Positions 35,456-44,220 of a stretch of 64,000 bases of DNA are shown here, one piece after another. This DNA is from Mesorhizobium amorphae. GTDB taxonomy: Bacteria; Pseudomonadota; Alphaproteobacteria; Rhizobiales; Rhizobiaceae. Every line of letters starts with the position of its first letter. Position 1 is the first letter of the stretch. Where the stretch lies: the NCBI RefSeq assembly GCF_014843845.1, contig NZ_JHQS01000131.1, positions 81,315 through 145,314 of the forward strand. The letters run 5' to 3'. The position numbers and the translations under genes were made by a program. The notes under the pieces are model-generated. The model saw only the letters and a list, made by a program, of their open reading frames with translations, did not search any database and was not told the origin of the DNA.

Positions 35456-36430
35456 ATGACCACCAAACACGCGCCTGTTCTCATCATCGGTTCCGGACCC
35501 GCCGGCTATACGGCGGCGATCTATGCCGCCCGCGCCATGCTGAAACCCATGCTGGTCGCCGGCCTGCAGCAGGGCGGTCAGCTGATGATCACCACCGATG
35601 TCGAAAACTATCCGGGCTTTGGCGATCCGATCCAGGGCCCGTGGCTGATGGAACAGATGCTGAAGCAGGCCGAGCATGTCGGCACCGACATCATCAACGA
35701 CATCATCACCGAGGTCGACCTCAATGTGCGGCCGTTTCGCGCCAAGGGCGATTCCGGCACCACCTACACCGCCGATGCGCTGATCATCGCCACCGGCGCG
35801 CAGGCCAAATGGCTGGGTATCCCGACCGAACAGACCTTCATGGGCTTCGGCGTGTCGGCCTGCGCCACATGCGACGGCTTCTTCTATCGCGGCAAGGACG
35901 TCGCGGTGATCGGCGGCGGCAATTCGGCGGTCGAGGAGGCGCTCTATCTCTCCAACCTGGCGAAGAGCGTGACGGTCATTCACCGGCGCGGCGATTTCCG
36001 CGCCGAGCGCATCCTGCGCGAGCGGCTGTTCAAGAAGGAAAACGTGCGCGTCATCTGGGACACGATCGTCGACGAGATCACCGGCCAGCCCGGCAAGGCG
36101 CCGCTGCCGCCTTCGGTAGAAGGGCTGAAGCTGCGCAACATCGCAACCGGCGAGGTGATGCAACTGAAGGTCGATGGTGTGTTCGTGGCGATCGGCCATG
36201 CGCCGGCGGTCGAGCTGTTCGTCGGCAAGCTGAAGCAGAAGCCCAATGGCTATCTGTGGACGGCACCGGACTCGACCCGCACCGACGTGCCCGGCGTGTT
36301 CGCGGCGGGCGACGTTACCGATGACATCTACCGCCAGGCGGTGACGGCTGCCGGGCTCGGCTGCATGGCCGCGCTCGAGGCGGAAAAGTATCTCGCCGGT
36401 ATCGAGGTTCACCGCGAGGCGGCGGAGTAA
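35456..36430 (+). CDS. trxB: Thioredoxin reductase
   Basis: 324 residues from ATG 35456 (MTTKHAPVLIIGSGPAGYTA). FAD-binding GSGPAGYTAAIYAARA (about 13-28), the redox-active CATCDGFF (Cys pair near 140-143), NADPH-binding IGGGNSAVEEALYL and the second FAD motif GVFAAGDVTDD. It reduces thioredoxin with NADPH. A frame extending upstream to 35267 is unlikely to be translated. A small hairpin (36436-36451) and 71 bp separate it from the LysR gene downstream. Confidence 0.97.
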   Translation: MTTKHAPVLIIGSGPAGYTAAIYAARAMLKPMLVAGLQQGGQLMITTDVENYPGFGDPIQGPWLMEQMLKQAEHVGTDIINDIITEVDLNVRPFRAKGDSGTTYTADALIIATGAQAKWLGIPTEQTFMGFGVSACATCDGFFYRGKDVAVIGGGNSAVEEALYLSNLAKSVTVIHRRGDFRAERILRERLFKKENVRVIWDTIVDEITGQPGKAPLPPSVEGLKLRNIATGEVMQLKVDGVFVAIGHAPAVELFVGKLKQKPNGYLWTAPDSTRTDVPGVFAAGDVTDDIYRQAVTAAGLGCMAALEAEKYLAGIEVHREAAE

Positions 36431-36501
36431 CGTAGCGACTTGAGAAAGTCGTTTAAAAGCCTGATTTTTCATTCAGACGCCAAAACAGAGCGAGGGGAAT
36501 C

Positions 36502-37398
36502 ATGGCGCTGGACTGGGACAAGCTACGCGTGTTTCACGCTGCGGCGGAGGCGGGGTCGTTCACCCATGCCGCCGAGACACTGCACCTGTCGCAATCGGCG
36601 ATCTCGCGGCAGGTCAGCGCGCTGGAGCACGACGTCGGCGTGCCGCTGTTCAACCGTCACGCCCGTGGCCTGGTGCTGACCGAACAGGGCGAGATGCTGT
36701 TCCGCACCGCGCATGACGTGCTGATGAAGCTGGAGACGATCAAGTCGCGGCTGACCGAAGCCAAGGACCGGCCGTCCGGCGTGCTTCGGGTCACGACCAC
36801 GGTGGGGCTGGGTGCCGGCTGGCTGACCGAACGCGTGCAGGAGTTCATCGAGCTCTATCCCGAGATCAGCCTGCAGCTGATCCTCGCCAATGAGGAACTC
36901 GACCTCACCATGCGTCAGGCCGATTGCGCCATCCGGCTGCGCCAGCCGCAGCAGCCGGATCTCATCCAGCGCCGCCTGTTCACCGTGCATTTCCATCTCT
37001 ATGCCTCGCCGGCCTATGTCGCCAAGCACGGTCAACCGGCCTCGGTTGCCGAACTGAGGACGCATCGCATCGTCACCTTCGGCGTGCCGGTGCCGTCGCA
37101 TCTGTCGGAGCTGAACTGGCTGGAGACCGTCGGCGATTTCGAAGGCGGGCAAAGGGTGCCGACGCTGCAGATCAACGACATATTGTCGATCAAGCGCGCC
37201 GTGCAGGGCGGCGCCGGCATCGCCATGCTGCCCGACTACGTGATCAACAAGGACTCAGGCCTGGTGCAGTTGCTGCCGGAGACCGAAGTGCCGTCCTTCG
37301 ACACATACTTCGCCTATCCGGATGCGATGAAGAACCAGGCGAAGCTTCATGTGTTCCGCGATTTCATCATCGCCAAGGCGCGCAGTTGGTCCTTCTGA
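36502..37398 (+). CDS. lsrB: LysR-family regulator, LsrB-like
   Basis: 298 residues from the ATG at 36502, after GAGGGGAA. The N-terminal winged helix-turn-helix reads MALDWDKLRVFHAAAEAGSF, then AETLHLSQSAISRQVSALEH. The effector domain spans about 90-298. In Sinorhizobium and Agrobacterium the LysR gene next to trxB is lsrB, a redox-responsive regulator of glutathione and LPS genes needed in symbiosis. Here a single cysteine is present (C142, in RQADCAIRL), so any thiol sensing would rest on an intermolecular disulfide or other modification. The symbol is given from synteny and length. Confidence 0.82.
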   Translation: MALDWDKLRVFHAAAEAGSFTHAAETLHLSQSAISRQVSALEHDVGVPLFNRHARGLVLTEQGEMLFRTAHDVLMKLETIKSRLTEAKDRPSGVLRVTTTVGLGAGWLTERVQEFIELYPEISLQLILANEELDLTMRQADCAIRLRQPQQPDLIQRRLFTVHFHLYASPAYVAKHGQPASVAELRTHRIVTFGVPVPSHLSELNWLETVGDFEGGQRVPTLQINDILSIKRAVQGGAGIAMLPDYVINKDSGLVQLLPETEVPSFDTYFAYPDAMKNQAKLHVFRDFIIAKARSWSF

Positions 37399-37464
37399 GG
37401 GTAGGCCTACATTCAGGTGATGCCGGCCTGACCTGAATCTCGACATACCCTGAGACAACGCGGC

Positions 37465-37962
37465 TCACCCCCGCCAAGGCGTCAGGCGAGGCAGCCAGCC
37501 GGGGACGGCCCGGCGATAGGCTTCGTATTCCGCGCCATAGCGGCGGGCGAGCGTCGGCTCCTCGTAGAGCCTGACGAACGAGACCATGGCCGCGGCGGCA
37601 ACGATGCCGTAGCCGAAGACGGCCCAGCTCGAAAACAGCAGCGCCTGGCCGAGGATGATCGAGAGCACGGCCACATACATCGGGTTGCGGACATGGCGGT
37701 AGATGCCGCCGACGACCAGTCTTTCGGTCGGCGCCACCGGTGCTGGCGTGCCCAGCCCCTCGAGCGCGAAGCGGGCAAAGGAATGGAGCAGCAGGGCCGC
37801 CGCCGCGAGGATCAGGATCCAGCCGGCCGGGACCAAGCCCGGCAGCGTCGACAGCGGCAAACGATAGCGATCGGTCAACACCCATGGCACCACGCCCGCG
37901 ACGACGCCGGGTGCCGCAATGAAGAACAATGCGCTGCCGGCGATTGCCTGAATTGTGCGCAT
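37465..37962 (-). CDS. Isoprenylcysteine/phospholipid methyltransferase-family membrane protein
   Basis: 165 residues from ATG 37962. Four hydrophobic segments; the C-terminal half has VVGGIYRHVRNPMYVAVLSI (about 92-111) and RLYEEPTLARRYGAEYEAYRR-like residues (RHxxNPxY and EEPxL), the SAM-binding signature of the ICMT/PEMT group. Such integral enzymes methylate lipids or prenylated substrates. A paralogue of similar type lies at 43509. Substrate unknown. Confidence 0.85.
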   Translation of the reverse strand: MRTIQAIAGSALFFIAAPGVVAGVVPWVLTDRYRLPLSTLPGLVPAGWILILAAAALLLHSFARFALEGLGTPAPVAPTERLVVGGIYRHVRNPMYVAVLSIILGQALLFSSWAVFGYGIVAAAAMVSFVRLYEEPTLARRYGAEYEAYRRAVPGWLPRLTPWRG

Positions 37963-38182
37963 CACGAAATCCTGCCGTAGAATTGAACGGAGACTGCCCG
38001 ATTCCGCATCATCGGGCGGTTTCTGTGTTTGGGCGGCAAAATGGGGCTTAGTTCGGCGTTCCGCAACGGGTTTGGCCGCGAAACCTTCGCCATTTCCGGC
38101 GATTTTCCTGGTCCTATCGCGCCTGGGAATGGGTTGGACCACAGCCTGCGTCTTTTTGCATGCGTGTGTTGCAAAATAGATG

Positions 38183-38212
38183 CTTGTTTCTTGGGCATGA
38201 TGAGCACATATA
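38183..38212 (+). promoter_or_regulatory. Putative RpoH-type promoter of the small RNA
   Basis: CTTGTTT (38183-38189), a 15-base spacer and CACATATA (38205-38212) resemble rhizobial heat-shock (RpoH) promoters. A sigma-70 reading using TATATA (38209-38214) as -10 is also possible but lacks a good -35. Confidence 0.4.
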
Positions 38213-38218
38213 TAGATC

Positions 38219-38333
38219 ATCTCCTGGGCGCGTTCTCCTCCCATTAGCGCCCTCGAGTGTTCCCCTCTGGAGGTTAGCCTTAACAGGCACTTCCAATCAA
38301 ACTCAGCCGGATCTTTATTGATCCGGCTTTTTT
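38219..38333 (+). ncRNA. Candidate trans-acting sRNA with anti-Shine-Dalgarno loop (alpha-r14/CcsR-like)
   Basis: A stretch of about 115 bases starts near the predicted promoter and ends in a strong terminator. The first hairpin has GGGCGC (38226-38231) paired with GCGCCC (38247-38252) and exposes CTCCTCCC (38235-38242) in its 15-base loop. A second, weaker CCTC/GAGG pairing (38251-38273) surrounds TTCCCCTC. The last hairpin is the terminator at 38306-38333. Length, order of hairpins and the CUCCUCCC loop match the alpha-r14 (Smr14C) and CcsR-type RNAs of alphaproteobacteria, which bind ribosome-binding sites. Family membership is inferred by eye. Confidence 0.6.
38306..38333 (+). terminator. 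Intrinsic terminator of the small RNA
   Basis: GCCGGATC (38306-38313) pairs with GATCCGGC (38320-38327) around TTTATT and is followed by six T. No plus-strand protein gene precedes it closely, which is the main reason to suspect an RNA gene here. Confidence 0.85.
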
Positions 38334-38460
38334 GTTGCCCGAAGTCCACTGACCTCGAAAAAAGTCGATCGGCATTGCCACGTAACAGTGACATGTAACC
38401 TCGGGTAACATGGCGCAGACGCGCTCCATCGATTAAGCAGATCATAGGACGCGGTTGGCT

Positions 38461-38629
38461 CGTCCGGGAGATGGGGGCATCACTCGGACGGACCGGGCTC
38501 AGGCGGCTACCGCGTCCGAACCATTTTTATCCGTCAGCCATCGGCAGAGCGATGCGGCGGACCTGCCGTTTGCCTCCCAGGAGACGGTCCGCAATAGACG
38601 GCGTCCGGAAAACCCGGGCGCCGTTTTTT
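38461..38629 (+). other. Structured, terminator-ended stretch; possible second RNA
   Basis: CGGACG (38485-38490) can pair with either of two CGTCCG copies (38461-38466 or 38513-38518), giving mutually exclusive hairpins. GCGGACC (38557-38563) pairs with GGTCCGC (38586-38592) around a loop with GCCTCCC. The end is an 11-bp stem (38598-38624) with an AAAAC loop and T6. The rest of 38334-38460 shows no gene. No promoter is obvious, so this may be a processed RNA, an orphan leader or a relic. Confidence 0.35.
38598..38629 (+). terminator. Strong plus-strand intrinsic terminator
   Basis: ACGGCG-T-CCGG pairs with CCGG-G-CGCCGT (one U-G pair) around AAAAC, followed by T6. On the minus strand no U-tract follows, so it does not serve the EF-G-like gene that ends at 38636; it must end a plus-strand transcript. 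Confidence 0.75.
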
Positions 38630-38635
38630 GCTTTC

Positions 38636-40687
38636 TCACGCAGCCTTGCCGCTGGTGTTCATCGCCTCGTCGGCCAGACGTCCGGTGAGTTCGGCCATAT
38701 GGTCGAACACGGCGCGATAGCTGGCCACGCCCGCCGTTGCCGAGCGCAGTTCGATGATCAGATCGCCGATCTCCGCCTGCGGCATGGTCGCCTCGACGAC
38801 GTCCCATCCCGGCCAGTCGGGCCGAGCGTCATAGCCGAGGATCTGGCCACGCCGCTGCGGGATGAGAGCGATGATCTTCGAGGTCGCTTCGGACGGCGTG
38901 ACGATCTCGACCTTCATCACCGGCTCGAGCAATACCGGCGAGCAGGCGGCCATGCCTTCCTTCATCGCCAGCTTGGCGGCCATCTGGAAGGCCATGTCCG
39001 AGGAATCGACGGCATGGTAGGAGCCGTCGGACAGGTTGACGGCGACGTCGACCACCGGGAAGCCGAGGGGGCCGGACTTCAGATAATCGCGGATGCCCGT
39101 CTCGACCGACTGGATGTAGGTCTTCGGCACGACGCCGCCGGTGATGGTGTCGGTGAACTGGAAACCCGAGCCGCGCGGCAGCGGCTTGATCTCGATCACC
39201 ACATCGCCGAATTGGCCGTGGCCGCCTGACTGCTTCTTGTGGCGACCACGCTGCTGCGCCGATTTGCGGATCGTCTCGCGGTAGGGCACGGCCGGTGTGT
39301 GGCCCTCGACGGGGATCTGGTTCTTGCCTTCGAGGCGCTCGCGCACGACACGCAGATGCATCTCGCCATGCCCCGACAGCACGGTCTCGGCGGAATCCTG
39401 GTTGTGGCGCAGGCTGAGCGAGGGATCCTCCTCCGCAAGACGCTGGATGGCCGCCGACATCTTGACCTCGTCCTTGCGTTCCTTCGGCCGCAGCGCGAAA
39501 GCGAAGACCGGTTGCGGTGGCGCCAGCGTGGCCAGCGGTTTGATGCCGCCTTTGGCCGCACTCAGCGTTTCGCCGGTCTTGACGGTGTCGAGCTTGCCGA
39601 GCGCGACGGTGTCGCCTGCCTTGGCGATGGCGAGCTTGGACTGGTCCTTGCCGAGCATCTTGTAGATGCCGGACACCTTTGCCGTTTCGCCGCCTGACAG
39701 GAAGAGTTCGGCGGCGTCGGCGACCTGGCCGGAGAGCACGCGCGAGACCGACAGCTTGCCGCCATGCGCCGTATGGATGGTCTTCATCACCTGGACCACC
39801 GTCTGATTGCCGTCGGGGGCGCCCAGGCGTCTGCGCGTCGCCTCGACGTCGGGCGCATCGTGGCGGATCGCCTTCAGCAGGCGCAGCACGCCATTGCCCT
39901 TCTCGGCGGTGCCGATGAGCACCGGCGTCACAATGCCTTCCCGCAGGTCGGCGGCGAGGTCGTCGAAGATTTCGTCCTTCGGCGGTTCGATCTCCTCGAG
40001 CAGCTGCTCCATGAGCTGGTCGTCGTGGTCGGCGAGTGTCTCCAGCATGGAAAAGCGCGCCTCAAGCTCACGCGCCTTGTCGTCGCCCGGGATGTCGGCG
40101 ACCTCGCTTTCGGCATACTCGCGATAGATGTAGGCGCGCTCCAAGGCCAGATCGATCGAGCCGATGACGACGCTGTCCTTGCGCAGCGGAATCTGACGCA
40201 GCAGCAGCGGCACCGAGCTTGCCGGCTGCAGCATCTTCAGCGTGTCGCGCACGCCCGCGATCGCCTTGTCGACCTTGTTCAGGAACAGGATGCGCGGCAC
40301 GCCGAGATCGTCGAGCTTGCGCATGATGAGCTGCAAGGCGGGAATCTTCTTTTCGTCGGCTTCGGCGACGACGACGGCGACGTCGCAGGCGGCGAGCACA
40401 GGCTCGGCCTCGAAAGAGAATTCGATGGAGCCGGGACAGTCGACGAAGGTAAGCTGCTCGCCCATGAATTCGGTGGTGGCGAAGGTCGCCTCGACGCTCA
40501 TGGCATGGGCGCGCGCCTCGGGCGAATGATCGGAAACGGTGCTTCCCGACGAAACGGGATTCTGGCGGGGAATGGCGCCCGTGCGGGCGAGTATGGCTTC
40601 GAGAAGTGTCGTTTTACCGCTTGCGAAGGGACCGACTATGGCAATGCATTTCGGTCCCGTGCGTCGTCCTCCGGCGCGAGTACCCAT
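38636..40687 (-). CDS. Elongation factor G-like protein (EF-G2 type GTPase)
   Basis: 683 residues from the ATG at 40687. G1 motif is GPFASGKTTLLEAIL (about 18-32), G3 is VDCPGSIEF, G4 is LNKVDK, followed by EF-G domains II to V (YRETIRKSAQQRGRHKKQSG in domain IV and IALIPQRRGQILGYDAR in domain V). Ordinary EF-G has DTPGH in G3; here DCPGS is a mark of the EF-G2-like branch whose role in translation is not settled. fusA operon partners are absent, supporting a paralogue. Stand-alone gene. Confidence 0.9.
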   Translation of the reverse strand: MGTRAGGRRTGPKCIAIVGPFASGKTTLLEAILARTGAIPRQNPVSSGSTVSDHSPEARAHAMSVEATFATTEFMGEQLTFVDCPGSIEFSFEAEPVLAACDVAVVVAEADEKKIPALQLIMRKLDDLGVPRILFLNKVDKAIAGVRDTLKMLQPASSVPLLLRQIPLRKDSVVIGSIDLALERAYIYREYAESEVADIPGDDKARELEARFSMLETLADHDDQLMEQLLEEIEPPKDEIFDDLAADLREGIVTPVLIGTAEKGNGVLRLLKAIRHDAPDVEATRRRLGAPDGNQTVVQVMKTIHTAHGGKLSVSRVLSGQVADAAELFLSGGETAKVSGIYKMLGKDQSKLAIAKAGDTVALGKLDTVKTGETLSAAKGGIKPLATLAPPQPVFAFALRPKERKDEVKMSAAIQRLAEEDPSLSLRHNQDSAETVLSGHGEMHLRVVRERLEGKNQIPVEGHTPAVPYRETIRKSAQQRGRHKKQSGGHGQFGDVVIEIKPLPRGSGFQFTDTITGGVVPKTYIQSVETGIRDYLKSGPLGFPVVDVAVNLSDGSYHAVDSSDMAFQMAAKLAMKEGMAACSPVLLEPVMKVEIVTPSEATSKIIALIPQRRGQILGYDARPDWPGWDVVEATMPQAEIGDLIIELRSATAGVASYRAVFDHMAELTGRLADEAMNTSGKAA

Positions 40688-40844
40688 GGCTGACCTCCAC
40701 TCAGGCGTTTCCCTGGGAGCGGCGGCCGGCCTGTACGGCCGTCGCGGGCGGGGGTTCTTTTCGTTTCGCCACCTGCCCGACAGCATCGTCCCACGGGTTC
40801 GCGGGGAGGGCAAGGAAAATAGGAAATTCGCCGGCTTGGTTGTC

Positions 40845-42374
40845 TCAGGCGGTGCGGGTGAGCGATCCGGTGCGCGCGGCAAGCAGGGCGCCAGCCTTGT
40901 CGCGCGGTGCCGGCCTGCCGAAGAAGTAACCCTGGAAGCGGTTGCAGCCGGCGGCCCTGGCGAGGGTGAATTCTTCTTCCGTCTCGATGCCTTCGGCAAC
41001 GATGGTGACATGCTGGATACGCGCGATCTGCGCCAGCGCAGAAACGAAGATCTGGGCGACCTGATCGTGGGCGAGACTGCGGATGTAGGATCGGTCTATC
41101 TTGATGCTGTCGATGGGCAAGGTCTTGAGATAGTTGAAACCGCAATGGCCGGTACCGAAATCGTCGAGCGCTATGTGAAAGCCGAGGCCGCGCAGAGTTT
41201 CGAGGCGCCTCAGGATTTCGGGTGTGGCGGCGGTCGCCACTGTCTCGGTGATCTCGATAATGAATTGCTCCGCCGAGCGGCCGGTCTCACGCAGCACGCG
41301 GTCGCACATCGTGACGATCTCGTCGCGTTTCAGCTGCTCACCCGAGACGTTGATGCTGATGCGGCGTCCGTGAAAATGGGCAACGTCGGCGCAGGCGCGC
41401 TTGAAGACCCATTCGCCCAGCATGTCGATCAGGGTCGAGCGTTCGGCGATTGGAATGAACTCGGCTGGCGAGATCAGGCCACGCACAGGATGGCGCCAGC
41501 GTATCAGTCCCTCCAGGGCGTAGGCGGAGCCGTCGGGGTCGACAATGGGCTGATAGTGCAGTTCGAGTTCGCCGAGGTAGACAGCTGCCCGCAATTCGCG
41601 CTCGATCAGGCGGCGGTAGCGTTTGTCGGACAGCATCTCCTCGTCGAACACAGTGACGCGGCCGCGGCCGCCGGCCTTGCTTTCATAGAGCGCCAGATCG
41701 GCAAGCAGCATCAACTCCGTCGTGTTCGACGCATGCGCCGGGGCAAGTGCCACGCCGATCGAAATGGAGAGCGGGATGGTCTTGCCCTCATGCGACTTGC
41801 CGGCCCGCATCGCGTCGAGCAGGCGGCGCGCATCGTTGTTGATCTCTGCCAGATCGCCATGCGGAATGATGACGCCGAACTCGTCGCCACCCAGGCGCCC
41901 GACCACGCCGTCGGCAAAGATGCGTTCGGCGGCCTTGACCAGATGCGCCAGGGCGAGATCGCCGAACTGATGGCCGAACGTGTCGTTGAGCTGCTTGAAA
42001 TGGTCGAGGTCGATCAAAAGCAGGCTCGCCTGTCGCCGGTTGCGCAAGGAGCTCAGCTTGTCGCGCAGCGCCTCGATAAAATAGCGGCGGGTCATGGCGC
42101 CGGTCATCGCGTCCACGGTCAGAAAACGGTGCTTCTCCGCTTCGGCCGCCGCCGCCGACTGCAGCCGCTGCACCACGCTGCTGCGCATGTACATCAACAC
42201 CAGCAGCGCCATGCCGGTAGCGACCATCGAAACGACGAGAGCGGTGATGTAGGAGAAGTCTTCGACCCAGCCGAGCGCACCAAGCGCGGTCGCCGTTATG
42301 CTCAGCACAAGCAGGAACTGGATGCCGCGGTAGACCCTGCCGCTATGGTCCTTGATCGTCGCCAGTATGCTCAT
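40845..42374 (-). CDS. Membrane-anchored GGDEF-EAL protein (c-di-GMP metabolism)
   Basis: 509 residues from ATG 42374. Two membrane segments near residues 17-63; a GGDEF domain with RLGGDEFGVI (about 158-167); an EAL domain beginning at LHYQPIVDPDG with LEGLIRW (about 283-289), ITETV, ALDDFGTGHCGFNYLKTLPI (about 400-420) and KIDRSYI. The GGDEF motif is intact; the EAL signature is EGL, which keeps the catalytic Glu. It may both make and degrade c-di-GMP, or use GGDEF to control the phosphodiesterase. No periplasmic sensor is present beyond the short loop. Confidence 0.92.
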   Translation of the reverse strand: MSILATIKDHSGRVYRGIQFLLVLSITATALGALGWVEDFSYITALVVSMVATGMALLVLMYMRSSVVQRLQSAAAAEAEKHRFLTVDAMTGAMTRRYFIEALRDKLSSLRNRRQASLLLIDLDHFKQLNDTFGHQFGDLALAHLVKAAERIFADGVVGRLGGDEFGVIIPHGDLAEINNDARRLLDAMRAGKSHEGKTIPLSISIGVALAPAHASNTTELMLLADLALYESKAGGRGRVTVFDEEMLSDKRYRRLIERELRAAVYLGELELHYQPIVDPDGSAYALEGLIRWRHPVRGLISPAEFIPIAERSTLIDMLGEWVFKRACADVAHFHGRRISINVSGEQLKRDEIVTMCDRVLRETGRSAEQFIIEITETVATAATPEILRRLETLRGLGFHIALDDFGTGHCGFNYLKTLPIDSIKIDRSYIRSLAHDQVAQIFVSALAQIARIQHVTIVAEGIETEEEFTLARAAGCNRFQGYFFGRPAPRDKAGALLAARTGSLTRTA

Positions 42375-42517
42375 GTCACCGTCCCCGCAACACAAGCCAC
42401 GGCTAGAGCCCAGCTGTTAAGAAGACATTGAGTTTGCCGAAGGCAGCCGCCATTTTTCGTCCTGTGGCGCCGACCACCGGAAACTTCTGGGTTGGCATCA
42501 TCGCCGACGCGATCCGT

Positions 42518-43384
42518 TCAACCGGCCTGGCTTCGGCGCTGCCTCACCAGGGCGCCATCCGCGCTCTGCGCCTCGACCGCGTCGGCAAAGCGCGACAGCA
42601 TCGGATTGAACAGGTCCGGCCGCTCCCAGAAGGGGGCGTGTCCGACACCGGGGACGACATGGCAATGTTCCCACAGAGCGCCGTAGTGCAGCGCCTCGAA
42701 GTAACTGAGCCGGACAAACGGATCATTTTCACCGTTGACGATCGCAACCGGGAATGCGGCCTGCTCGACCACCTGCCTCTGGTCGGCGCCGTCGCCGCTC
42801 ATCATGCTGCGCGTCACCGTGGCGCGCAGCCTGCCGTCCGTGCGCAGTATGGTCTGACGGAAGGACGGATCGGCGCTGTCGCCGAAGCACAATGCCTCGA
42901 AACGCTCGGCATCGCGCTCCGAGTAGATTTTCTTGGAGGCGAGCAGCATGTCCCAATGCGCATGGAAGCCGCGCAGCATGCCGAACACGCCCTTGGAAAC
43001 AGGCGGGGCGCCGGTCAGCATCAGTCCGCGGATTGCCGGATGGAAACCCGCGAACTCCATGGCGACGTGGCCACCGAGCGACCAGCCGAAAACGATGGCA
43101 CGCTTGATGGCCAGTCGGTCGAGGAGTTCACCCGCCGACCGGGCCAAGCCGGCGATCGTGTAGGCTGTTGCCGGGTCGTGAGCGTCAGAGGATCCGCCAT
43201 GACCGGGAAGGTCGAAGGCGATCAGCCTGTGGGCATCGGCGAGCGGGCTGTCGAACTGCCTGGCGAACACGGCGCGCGAACTGCCCGAGCCATGGATCAT
43301 CAGGATCGGCATGCCAAGGCCCGACGATTCGCTGAGGCGCAAATCGGCCTGTGATGTACGGATCGTGCGCTCGGCAACGGCCAT
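42518..43384 (-). CDS. Alpha/beta hydrolase
   Basis: 288 residues from the ATG at 43384 (MAVAERTIRTSQ). Oxyanion-hole motif ILMIHGSGSS (about 27-36), AFDLPGHGGSSD, nucleophile elbow VFGWSLGGHVAMEF (Ser about 98), acid in VNGENDPFVRLSY and the catalytic His in VPGVGHAPFWERP. A cytoplasmic serine hydrolase of unknown substrate. Flanked by unrelated genes. Confidence 0.9.
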   Translation of the reverse strand: MAVAERTIRTSQADLRLSESSGLGMPILMIHGSGSSRAVFARQFDSPLADAHRLIAFDLPGHGGSSDAHDPATAYTIAGLARSAGELLDRLAIKRAIVFGWSLGGHVAMEFAGFHPAIRGLMLTGAPPVSKGVFGMLRGFHAHWDMLLASKKIYSERDAERFEALCFGDSADPSFRQTILRTDGRLRATVTRSMMSGDGADQRQVVEQAAFPVAIVNGENDPFVRLSYFEALHYGALWEHCHVVPGVGHAPFWERPDLFNPMLSRFADAVEAQSADGALVRQRRSQAG

Positions 43385-43508
43385 GCTGGATTGAACCTCC
43401 GGATTGCGTGGCCGGCAACATCTCACAGCGGGGTCTACACCGCCTTTAAGTTTCTGGTTAAGAAAGGATTTATAAGCGGCGACCGTTTATAGTGGCCGAA
43501 TCCTAACG

Positions 43509-44069
43509 ATGGGGGTGGTGATGGAACGCGGGCTCGATCTTCTTCTCTCGATCAGCAGCATTGCAACGGTCGGCCAGTATCTCTGGTCGATGCGTGCCCA
43601 TTTCCAGGCGACGACCATGTCTGCCGGCGCGAGGGTGATTTCAGCGGTCGTGGCCGCGACGGCACTGTTCTTTCTGGCGATACTCTGGATCCTGCCGCAG
43701 CCGCCGCTAGCGTTGATCGCCGGGCTGGCGATCCAGTTGGTCAGCTCTGCCCTGTTCTGGTGGGCGATCTCGACGTCGCGCAAGGCGCGGCTGCGCTTTG
43801 CCTTTGCCGAGGACAATCCCCACAGCCTGGTGACCGACGGTCCGTTCGGCTATATCCGCCATCCGTTCTACACATCCTACATCATCTTCTGGATCGGATG
43901 GGGCATCGCCACCTGGTCGATCCTGGCGGTGGTGCCGGTTGCCGGGATAATCGTGATCTATGTGATCGCGGCTCTGGACGAAGAGAAGAAGTTTTCGCGC
44001 ACCGAACTGGCCGACGCCTATGCGGCCCATCGCAAGCGAGCCGGCCTGTTCTGGCCGCGGCTGGGGTAG
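43509..44069 (+). CDS. Isoprenylcysteine carboxyl methyltransferase-family membrane protein
   Basis: 186 residues; ATG at 43509, with another at 43521 (MERGLDLLLS). Five hydrophobic segments; SLVTDGPFGYIRHPFYTSYI (about 100-119) and DEEKKFSRTELADAYAAHRK carry the RHPxY and EExxF signature of SAM-dependent ICMT/PEMT-like methyltransferases. A relative of the protein at 37465. Substrate unknown. Confidence 0.85.
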   Translation: MGVVMERGLDLLLSISSIATVGQYLWSMRAHFQATTMSAGARVISAVVAATALFFLAILWILPQPPLALIAGLAIQLVSSALFWWAISTSRKARLRFAFAEDNPHSLVTDGPFGYIRHPFYTSYIIFWIGWGIATWSILAVVPVAGIIVIYVIAALDEEKKFSRTELADAYAAHRKRAGLFWPRLG

Positions 44070-44220
44070 CGCTGCCGCAATTATCCGCGCGTGCCGCTTG
44101 CTGGACGGTGTCGAGGAGGCGGTTGCGCAACAGCCGATATCGGACGAGAGTGCCGCTCGCTTCCATGATCGGCGCCACCGGATCGACGATTGCCGCGCCG
44201 TCAGCTTGAGGATCAGTACC

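Noticed and set aside
38461..38525. tRNA gene ending in ACCA
   Set aside because: No T-loop GTTCRA sequence and no acceptor-stem pairing of the right size.
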